NCBI GenBank assembly: GCA_900556525.1
Contig: USOZ01000130.1
Coordinates: 1 to 5,681, forward strand
Reading direction: 5' to 3'
Source: an uncultured Oscillospiraceae bacterium
GTDB taxonomy: Bacteria > Bacillota > Clostridia > Oscillospirales > Ruminococcaceae
DNA length: 5,681 bases
Each line of letters opens with the position of its first letter. Position 1 is the stretch's first letter. A program made the translations under genes and the position numbers. The notes under the pieces are model-generated. The model saw only the letters and a list, made by a program, of their open reading frames with translations, did no database searches and was not told the DNA's origin. Shown piece by piece: positions 1-4,114 of this stretch.

Positions 1-60
1 TTGCATGTGTTAGGCGCGCCGCCAGCGTTCGTCCTGAGCCAGGATCAAACTCTTTGTTAA
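1..60 (-). rRNA. rrs: 16S ribosomal RNA, 5' end (partial)
   Basis: Read on the minus strand, this is the near-universal 16S start: AGAGTTTGATCCTGGCTCAG at 53-34, followed by the GACGAACGCTGGCGG block and ending in ACACATGCAA at the window edge. If the A of AGAGTTTGATC is 16S nt 8, as in E. coli, the mature 5' end falls at about position 60. Only the first ~60 nt are present; the gene runs off the left edge. The GCGGCGCGCC variant suggests Oscillospiraceae/Ruminococcaceae (from memory, not a search). The gene is transcribed leftward from the two promoters at 256-284 and 488-516. Confidence 0.98.
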
Positions 61-65
61 ATGGT

Positions 66-89
66 ATATTCAAGCTTTCGCTTTAATAT
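66..89 (-). other. GNRA-tetraloop hairpin in the 16S leader
   Basis: The minus-strand RNA reads ATATT-A-AAGC-GAAA-GCTT-G-AATAT. That is a 9-bp stem with a single A·G mismatch capped by a GAAA tetraloop, a classic stable RNA fold. It sits 6 nt upstream of the predicted mature 16S 5' end. It may act as a processing or folding landmark for pre-16S RNA. The fold is seen in the sequence; the function is inferred. Confidence 0.6.
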
Positions 90-90
90 C

Positions 91-119
91 AAAGTTTGAT
101 TGCTCTGCTGAACGCTAAC
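91..119 (-). repeat. Leader segment imperfectly antisense to the 16S 5' end
   Basis: The plus strand here reads like a degraded copy of the 16S sense strand: AGTTTGAT, then GCTC, then GAACGCT, in the same order as in AGTTTGATCCTGGCTCAGGACGAACGCT. The leader RNA can therefore pair with the 16S start in nested fashion: 100-91 with 53-44 (10 bp, one G·U), 105-102 with 39-36 (4 bp) and 119-110 with 30-21 (10 bp, two G·U). The region also contains the 13-bp palindrome ATCAAAGTTTGAT at 88-100, which could form a competing local hairpin. Confidence 0.6.
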
Positions 120-212
120 TTGCTATCTATTAGCACGTTATTTTGTGTTCATCCAGAATTTCTTGTTATTCTCTTAAGAATCTCAAGGTAATGTTTTTAA
201 TTCTGTACTGTT

Positions 213-227
213 CAATTTTCAAGGAAC
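213..227 (-). promoter_or_regulatory. boxA-like rRNA antitermination site
   Basis: The minus strand reads GTTCCTTGAAAATTG, close to the Firmicutes rRNA boxA form (TGYTCYTTGAAAA-like). It lies about 22 nt downstream of the proximal promoter start and upstream of 16S, the usual position for NusB/NusE loading and Rho-resistant transcription of rRNA. The call rests on motif similarity and position only. Confidence 0.6.
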
Positions 228-304
228 TTTGTGCCGCTCTTGCGACAGCTTGTTTATTATATCACATTCATTCGAGTTTGTCAAGCACTTTTTTGAAATT
301 TTTT
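228..304 (-). repeat. Promoter-region repeat, copy 2 (contains P2)
   Basis: This copy shares with 459-535 the elements TTTGTGCC, CTTGTnTATTATATCAC, TTTGTCAAGCA and the following T-rich run with TTTTTTGAA, all in the same order and at almost constant offset (231-232 bp). The intervening bases have diverged. The layout suggests an old tandem duplication of one rRNA promoter. Confidence 0.7.
256..284 (-). promoter_or_regulatory. rRNA promoter P2 (proximal)
   Basis: On the minus strand there is a perfect -35 TTGACA (284-279), a spacer of exactly 17 bp (278-262) and a perfect -10 TATAAT (261-256) preceded by TGA, which makes an extended -10 (TGnTATAAT). The predicted +1, 7 nt past the -10, is G249. 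Upstream DNA (289-317) is rich in A-tracts on the transcribed side, consistent with an UP element. In B. subtilis, rRNA promoters starting with G respond to the GTP pool. The same control is plausible here but is inference. Confidence 0.92.
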
Positions 305-393
305 AAATTTCTTTTTTCAGAGTTTTGAACTTTTTACCAGTCGGTCACCGTGCTTCCGCCGTTTGTTCCTCACCGATTTCTAAGCTCATCTTC

Positions 394-470
394 GTACCCT
401 CGACTGCCCTCTTTCTCGCTGTTCAAGCGGTTTCGGACTTCCTTAAGTACCCTCTGTTTTTGTGCCCTCT
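394..470 (-). repeat. Four GAGGG-type repeats in the P1 leader
   Basis: On the plus strand GTACCCTC occurs at 394-401 and 447-454, and TGCCCTCT at 405-412 and 463-470. They form two pairs of the same order. In the P1 leader RNA they read as GAGGG(U/C)A. The stretch between the two promoters (about 317-480) otherwise shows no gene and no clear structure. Function is unknown and the pattern could be chance in a purine-biased leader. Confidence 0.35.
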
Positions 471-535
471 CGTTTGAGTGCTTGTCTATTATATCACGGA
501 AAATAACGTTTGTCAAGCATTTTTTGAATTTTTTT
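459..535 (-). repeat. Promoter-region repeat, copy 1 (contains P1)
   Basis: This is the partner of the repeat at 228-304. Conserved parts are the -35/-10 region and about 30 bp on either side. The spacer (AACGTTATTTTCC here against AACTCGAATGAAT there) and the start of the transcript differ. Confidence 0.7.
488..516 (-). promoter_or_regulatory. rRNA promoter P1 (distal)
   Basis: On the minus strand, TTGACA (516-511), a 17-bp spacer and TATAAT (493-488) with an upstream TGA form a second full-consensus extended promoter. The predicted +1 is G481. Its -35, -10 and flanks match P2 at a 232-bp offset, while most of the spacer differs, so the conserved part is the functional part. Transcripts from here carry an extra ~230 nt of leader before P2. 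Tandem promoters are normal for rRNA operons in Firmicutes. Confidence 0.92.
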
Positions 536-562
536 GCGATTTTTTTTGCATTTTTGCTATTT
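517..562 (-). promoter_or_regulatory. Phased A-tract UP element upstream of P1
   Basis: Runs of T on the plus strand (A on the minus strand) lie at 520-525, 529-535, 540-547, 551-555 and 560-562. Their centres are about 8-11.5 bp apart, close to one helical turn. A-tracts in phase bend DNA, and A-rich DNA just upstream of -35 is where the RNA polymerase alpha C-terminal domains bind in UP elements. The tracts are seen directly; bending and activation are inferred. Confidence 0.65.
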
Positions 563-653
563 GCTATTTATTTTCTGTAAATAAGGGTACATATTGATAA
601 CGTTATACTCTTTATTACTATATGTAGTTTTCTTATTTCGGTTACACATTTTA

Positions 654-683
654 TGTATTTTCTTTTGATTATTGCAGATACTC
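654..683 (+). promoter_or_regulatory. Possible sigma-G/F-type promoter for sleB
   Basis: TGTATT (654-659), a 17-bp gap and GATACTC (677-683) resemble the forespore sigma-G form TGnATA / CATACTA, with one mismatch in the -35 and two in the -10. A start near 690 would leave a short leader before the ribosome site at 703-710. B. subtilis sleB is expressed in the forespore from sigma-G, which is why this match is worth noting. In DNA this AT-rich it could be chance. Confidence 0.3.
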
Positions 684-702
684 TTTATAAAGGTAAATTC
701 TG

Positions 703-710
703 AAAGGAAG
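703..710 (+). promoter_or_regulatory. Ribosome binding site of sleB
   Basis: AAAGGAAG lies 6 nt (counted from AAAGGA) before GTG 715 but 15 nt before the in-frame ATG 724, so it favours the GTG start. The same site also faces an overlapping out-of-frame ATG at 713. Confidence 0.6.
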
Positions 711-714
711 TTAT

Positions 715-1419
715 GTGTTTAGTATGGAATACATCAGACAATTGAATCCGTTTTATAAAATGATGTCGGTCACTGTTATCATCTTTCTTATAAGCGGTAT
801 TTTTTCAGCTTTTGCGGGAAACGGAAATAATGAATCTGTCACGGCTTATTCTCAGAAAGGCTCGCAGGGCTCCGAGGTCGAGGCTGTACAGCAGACGCTT
901 AAGGACAGAGGATTGTTTAACGCCGAGGTCACGGGATACTTCGGAGAAAAGACAGAAGAAGCTATTCTCAGATTTCAGAAGCAGCAGGGGCTTGCGCAGA
1001 CAGGAGTTGCCGATAAAGCGACACTGAAACGGCTCGGCATATCTATAGGTTCTATTCCTCCTGCCACCACTGCAAATATAAATCTTCTGGCAAGGATCAT
1101 TTCCGCTGAGGGCAGAGGCGAGCCTTATATCGGTCAGGTGGCGATCGGGGCTGTAATAATGAATCGTATTGAGCATCCGTCATTTCCCGATACACTGGCA
1201 GGAATAATTTACGAGAACGGTGCCTTCACTGCTCTTGTAGACGGGCAGTTCAATGAGCCTGTCGCTGATTCCGCATATGACGCCGCCCGTGACGCTTTAT
1301 CGGGGTGGGATCCTACCGGCGGATGTATTTACTATTATAATCCGAAAAAGACAAGCAATCAGTTTATGATGGGCAGGCCTGTTCAGAAGGTTATCGGGCA
1401 GCATTATTTCTGCACATAA
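715..1419 (+). CDS. sleB: SleB-like spore cortex-lytic enzyme / cell wall hydrolase
   Basis: This 234-residue secreted peptidoglycan hydrolase has three parts. A hydrophobic N-terminal segment (about 16-34) ends in AFA|G, a plausible signal peptidase I site. A peptidoglycan-binding domain (PG_binding_1, about 49-108) has the typical VQQTLKDRGLF and ILRFQKQQGL helices. A SleB/CwlJ Hydrolase_2 domain spans about 121-234. The catalytic Glu of SleB-type lytic transglycosylases is E132 in ISAEGRGEPY. Other family signatures are AVIMNRIEHPSFP, GAFTALVDGQ and DALSGWDPTGG. In Bacillus this family degrades cortex muramic-delta-lactam peptidoglycan during germination. The protein is shorter than B. subtilis SleB (about 305 aa), and no YpeB partner gene follows. 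GTG 715 is chosen over ATG 724 by ribosome-site spacing. A general wall-hydrolase role in a non-sporulating relative is the alternative. Confidence 0.9.
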   Translation: MFSMEYIRQLNPFYKMMSVTVIIFLISGIFSAFAGNGNNESVTAYSQKGSQGSEVEAVQQTLKDRGLFNAEVTGYFGEKTEEAILRFQKQQGLAQTGVADKATLKRLGISIGSIPPATTANINLLARIISAEGRGEPYIGQVAIGAVIMNRIEHPSFPDTLAGIIYENGAFTALVDGQFNEPVADSAYDAARDALSGWDPTGGCIYYYNPKKTSNQFMMGRPVQKVIGQHYFCT

Positions 1420-1422
1420 AAC

Positions 1423-1447
1423 AAAGGAGAAGCAACGCTTCTCCTTT
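1423..1447. terminator. Bidirectional hairpin between convergent genes
   Basis: A perfect 11-bp stem, AAAGGAGAAGC / GCTTCTCCTTT, with loop AAC, lies 3 nt after the sleB stop. On the minus strand the stem is followed by GTTTTATG, a usable U-tract for the ABC operon that ends at 1485. On the plus strand the tail is ACATATAG, so termination of sleB relies on the UUU within the stem and would be weaker. The rest of the 1420-1484 gap shows nothing else. Confidence 0.8.
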
Positions 1448-1484
1448 ACATATAGTTATATATACGGTTTTCTTTACTGATTGT

Positions 1485-2342
1485 TTATAGATTTGCCTCT
1501 CCGACAGAGTTATCTATCTTTCTGAGCGTGGTTATCATAAGCGTCAGCAGGCAGGATATTACCGATAAAACAACGGAAACAACCGTGCTGAGAACGAAAT
1601 TGTTCATATCCGCCTCACTATATGAACTCATAAGCAGTGTCTGCAGGGTAAACGGATTATACTTATCTATATCAAGCGCCTGCAATATCAGCGGAACTAT
1701 CGTAGAGCCGGCATACACTATTATTACAGATATTCCGGGGCGACCTGTTGACAGTCCGACGAGAAAATACAGTGCGATCATAAACAACATATAAATTGCC
1801 GCACATAGTGATGAAAACATAATGTCATTTATACTTAACTCGTTGTTGTACATCAGGTTACTTATACAGCCTGTAATTATCCCGCCGAGGAACGATAATA
1901 CTCCTATCACTAAAGGATACACTATAAACTTAGGCAGAACATATCCGGCAGGAGTAAGTCCCGCGCAGTTAGGTATTATAACTGAACGTTTCTTCTGTTC
2001 CCCGCCTGCCGTTGCCATGAGCAGCAGAGATATTATCAAAAATCCTGTTGAAGTAATTGAGCTAACTCCGGTTTTAAATCCGACAGCCGCCATACTTCCG
2101 CCGTACATAGCTTCCAGTGAGCTCATCATGCCGTTGATTGAATCTACCGCACCTGTTACCTGATCCTGTGCCTCTCCTCCTATCTGCTGTCCCATATCCG
2201 CTATCTGACCCGCCATCATCTCCATTGACTTGTACATCAACGGATACATCAAGGAAATCCCTATTATAGTAATAATAACCCCAATCAGTCTGAAACCGCG
2301 GCTGAACAGCATAAACTCTTTTTTTATTCCGGTTTTAATCAT
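1485..2342 (-). CDS. ABC-2-type transporter permease
   Basis: This 285-residue membrane protein is the likely channel partner of the ATPase encoded just upstream. Hydrophobic segments fall at about 17-37, 96-113, 137-160, 173-196, 203-223 and 249-272, giving six spans as in ABC-2 permeases. An extracytoplasmic loop of ~58 residues (38-95), rich in Met, Gly, Gln and Ser, follows the first span. The loop after span 2 (EQKKRSVIIPNCAGLTPAGY, 115-134) has the basic then P-x-G/Y pattern of the coupling region that contacts the ATPase in this family. The start ATG 2342 is preceded by AAAGG about 9 nt away. The gap to the ATPase stop is 14 nt, so the two are surely cotranscribed. The substrate cannot be read from sequence. 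Relatives include peptide, antibiotic and lipid exporters. Confidence 0.85.
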   Translation of the reverse strand: MIKTGIKKEFMLFSRGFRLIGVIITIIGISLMYPLMYKSMEMMAGQIADMGQQIGGEAQDQVTGAVDSINGMMSSLEAMYGGSMAAVGFKTGVSSITSTGFLIISLLLMATAGGEQKKRSVIIPNCAGLTPAGYVLPKFIVYPLVIGVLSFLGGIITGCISNLMYNNELSINDIMFSSLCAAIYMLFMIALYFLVGLSTGRPGISVIIVYAGSTIVPLILQALDIDKYNPFTLQTLLMSSYSEADMNNFVLSTVVSVVLSVISCLLTLMITTLRKIDNSVGEANL

Positions 2343-2356
2343 ATTTTTTTCCTTTC

Positions 2357-3256
2357 TCAGCCTATTGTTTCCATATAGATCTGTTCAAGCGTCTTGTTTT
2401 CTATTACGAAAAGCGATAACGTAAGTCCCGCAGCATTTATCTCGTTCAATACCTGCTGTGCTTTTACCTGTTCATTCTCATCATAATCAAGAGGAATTTC
2501 AAATATTGCTCTCTGCCTGTCAAAATAGAACTGTCCGCCTGTGCACTTGTTTATCGGTTGAACTGCTGCGCCCGGATCTCCGAATATTCCCATTACTATT
2601 TTCTTTCCGGTTCTTGCAAACTGACTTTTTATTTCAGATATAGTGCCTTCAACAGCCATCCTGCCATCTCTTACTATACCTATTCTGTTTGCCGTTCTTT
2701 CAACATCTGAAAGAATATGTGTGCAAAGAATTATCGTAGTGCCCATATCAGCCAGTTGCTTTATTATATTCATCACTTCTGCCCTGCCCTGTGGATCAAG
2801 CGCGGAAGTAGGCTCGTCAAGTATAAGTAAGTCAGGATTATCAAATATAGCGGCGGCAATGCCGATACGCTGATTCATACCTCTTGAGTAACCCTTGATT
2901 CTTCTCTTACCGCCCTCAGCCATACCGACAAGGCTTATTACTTCATCAATACGCTTTTTCTTGTCACCTTTATAGTTACAGCACGCCGCAATATAATCAA
3001 GGTACTCATAGCCGTTCATATAAGTAAACATTGACGGCGTTTCCGGTAAGTATCCTACCTTGCAGTTTTCTTTTCCAAAATTTATCTCGCCGCTGTCTTT
3101 GGGGATAATATTTGAAACTATGTTCATTGTTGTGGTTTTTCCACAACCGTTTTTACCGAGAAATCCGTAAATATCACCGGTATTTACATTCATTTCAAGG
3201 CCTCTCAGCACTTCAAAAGCACCGTAACTCTTATGCAAATTTTTGATGTGAAGCAT
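2357..3256 (-). CDS. ABC transporter ATP-binding protein (ABC-2 exporter type)
   Basis: This 299-residue ATPase probably powers the permease encoded 14 nt downstream. The nucleotide-binding motifs are all visible: Walker A GKNGCGKT (34-41), a Q-loop region in the GYLPETP form (68-74) with Glu where most ABC proteins have Gln, as is common in this subgroup, signature YSRGMNQR (123-130) in place of LSGGQ, Walker B LLILDE (143-148) with catalytic E148, D-loop SALD (151-154) and switch H180. A C-terminal domain (about 215-299) ends in ENKTLEQIYMETIG, the usual tail of CcmA/NatA/BcrA-like ATPases. ATG 3256 has AAAGGG 8 nt upstream. The gene sits behind a perfect promoter with a palindromic site over the transcript start, so tight control is likely. 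No GntR/YtrA-type regulator, often found with such pairs, is in the window. Confidence 0.93.
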   Translation of the reverse strand: MLHIKNLHKSYGAFEVLRGLEMNVNTGDIYGFLGKNGCGKTTTMNIVSNIIPKDSGEINFGKENCKVGYLPETPSMFTYMNGYEYLDYIAACCNYKGDKKKRIDEVISLVGMAEGGKRRIKGYSRGMNQRIGIAAAIFDNPDLLILDEPTSALDPQGRAEVMNIIKQLADMGTTIILCTHILSDVERTANRIGIVRDGRMAVEGTISEIKSQFARTGKKIVMGIFGDPGAAVQPINKCTGGQFYFDRQRAIFEIPLDYDENEQVKAQQVLNEINAAGLTLSLFVIENKTLEQIYMETIG

Positions 3257-3286
3257 TTTTTCTGCCCTTTCCCTGTTTATTTAAAA

Positions 3287-3301
3287 GTAAATTAAATTTA
3301 C
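3287..3301. promoter_or_regulatory. Palindromic operator-like site
   Basis: GTAAATT-A-AATTTAC is a perfect 15-bp inverted repeat. Counted from the promoter at 3312-3340 it spans about +5 to +19, where a bound repressor would block transcription. The GT...AC ends fit the loose operator form of GntR-family (including YtrA-type) regulators, which often control ABC-2 exporter operons. The symmetry and position are seen; the repressor family is a guess. Confidence 0.55.
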
Positions 3302-3311
3302 CTTGATATTA

Positions 3312-3340
3312 ATTATAGCACATTAACTAAATTTTGTCAA
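3312..3340 (-). promoter_or_regulatory. Promoter of the ABC transporter operon
   Basis: On the minus strand: TTGACA (3340-3335), a 17-bp spacer ending in TGC, and TATAAT (3317-3312). This is a perfect consensus with extended -10, as good as the two rRNA promoters in the same window. Transcription should begin near 3305-3304, leaving a ~48-nt leader to ATG 3256. The -35 contains the TGA stop of the thioesterase gene. Confidence 0.88.
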
Positions 3341-4056
3341 ACAAATTCTGCCTGTGTCTCAAAGCTGACCTTGCCATCGGGGAATCTTCCCTCCGCAGTG
3401 CAGATTTTATCGTTTATTTCAAGATAAAGTCCGACAGTTTCTCCCTGCCTGCACTCGTGTATAAAATTTATCCTCAGCGTTTTCAAATGCTTGTCTATAA
3501 GCTCCTGCGGTATTATATCGCTCATAAGCCTTAAATAAACTCCGTTATTTACATGGCCGTTGGCATCAATATCGCTGTAGACGAATGTATAATCCTTTAT
3601 TTTCTCAGGAGCTTCCGCCTTGAATTTTATGACTTTTGCTTCAATTTCATCTTCGCAGGGAATCTGCTCGTAGATATATTCGGACGGTCTGCATATTTTA
3701 TGCGAATGGGGATTTACAAGCGCCCACATAGTATCGACATCGCACAGAATATTTCCATCCGTATCTTTGACAACGAATTTTCTTGTAAACTGAGAGCCTT
3801 TGGTTCCGCCCTCCCACGTTGTCATATACAATTTATTATTATACTGCGGTACTTTTTCAAAATGAACTGCGGCACGGGTGAGAAGAAAAACCTGACCGTC
3901 CTTCCACATCTGCTCCCGTGTTATATTTCTGCTGCGAAGATGATTTCCGGCAAGCTCGGCGCACCACGCAAGAAGCACCTGCGGCTTTATATCGTACTTT
4001 TTATCGCAGTCGGCAAATTCGGGAATATATTCAACGGTATACTTTCTGCTATCCAT
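3337..4056 (-). CDS. Acyl-ACP thioesterase (FatA/FatB family)
   Basis: This 239-residue cytoplasmic enzyme is predicted to hydrolyse acyl-acyl carrier protein to free fatty acid and ACP, ending or bleeding off fatty acid synthesis. It has the double hot-dog layout of the family: an N-terminal unit (about 5-130) with TRAAVHFEKVP and TWEGG, and a C-terminal unit (about 150-239). The catalytic set known from plant FatB is present: D164, N166 and H168 in DIDANGHVNN, and E201-C202 in NFIHECRQGE. Length fits bacterial members. ATG 4056 has AAAGG 5 nt upstream. The gene lies 58 nt after serS, behind a terminator-like hairpin, with no clear promoter of its own. Its stop codon overlaps the -35 of the ABC operon. 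Chain-length preference cannot be told. Medium- or short-chain acyl-CoA hydrolysis is a less likely alternative. Confidence 0.9.
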   Translation of the reverse strand: MDSRKYTVEYIPEFADCDKKYDIKPQVLLAWCAELAGNHLRSRNITREQMWKDGQVFLLTRAAVHFEKVPQYNNKLYMTTWEGGTKGSQFTRKFVVKDTDGNILCDVDTMWALVNPHSHKICRPSEYIYEQIPCEDEIEAKVIKFKAEAPEKIKDYTFVYSDIDANGHVNNGVYLRLMSDIIPQELIDKHLKTLRINFIHECRQGETVGLYLEINDKICTAEGRFPDGKVSFETQAEFV

Positions 4057-4078
4057 AATGACCTTTCTGTAACAAAAC

Positions 4079-4108
4079 GAGCCACAAATACCTGAGTATC
4101 CGTGGCTC
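4079..4108 (-). terminator. serS terminator / attenuator-like hairpin
   Basis: The minus-strand RNA folds as GAGCCACGGAUAC - UCAG - GUAUUUGUGGCUC, an uninterrupted 13-bp stem with two G·U pairs and a tetraloop. The tail is GUUUUGUUA, an imperfect U-tract. It begins 6 nt after the serS stop and ends about 14 nt before the thioesterase ATG, directly ahead of that gene's ribosome site (4066-4062). It should end most serS transcripts but may let some through to the thioesterase. Confidence 0.8.
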
Positions 4109-4114
4109 TGTAGC

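Larger units (their letters stand above)
61..249 (-). ncRNA. Pre-16S rRNA leader (external transcribed spacer)
   Basis: This is the stretch between the predicted start of the proximal rRNA promoter (G249) and the mature 16S 5' end. It contains no credible coding sequence. Reading 5' to 3' on the minus strand it holds a boxA-like element (227-213), a small hairpin (181-168, 5-bp stem ATTCT/AGAAT), a second hairpin (139-111) with paired arms around GCTAA/TTAGC, a segment antisense to the 16S start (119-91) and a GNRA hairpin (89-66). Pre-16S leaders normally provide the 5' arm of the RNase III processing stem. The 3' arm would lie beyond the left edge, so that pairing cannot be checked here. 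Confidence 0.8.
563..714 (+). other. AT-rich divergent intergenic region between P1 and sleB
   Basis: This is very AT-rich sequence between the back-to-back rRNA promoter P1 and the sleB start, with no gene in it. It should hold the sleB promoter. One vegetative-type candidate is TTGATA (594-599) with TACTAT (616-621) at 16-bp spacing. Another is TTGATT (665-670) with TATAAA (686-691) at 15 bp. Neither is strong. A sporulation-type candidate is listed separately at 654-683. Confidence 0.5.

Noticed and set aside
143..580. Two small plus-strand open frames (143-328 and 350-580) in the rRNA control region
   Set aside because: They run antisense to the rRNA leader and through both promoters, have hydrophobic low-complexity products from T-rich DNA, and lack convincing ribosome sites.
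2787..2797. DnaA-box-like TGTGGATCA, and TTTTCCACA near 3136
   Set aside because: Single imperfect matches inside conserved ABC ATPase codons, with no cluster of boxes and no AT-rich unwinding element.
3553..4095. A 180-codon plus-strand open frame
   Set aside because: It is the antisense shadow of the thioesterase gene, whose catalytic motifs are clear; the shadow product has no recognisable domain.
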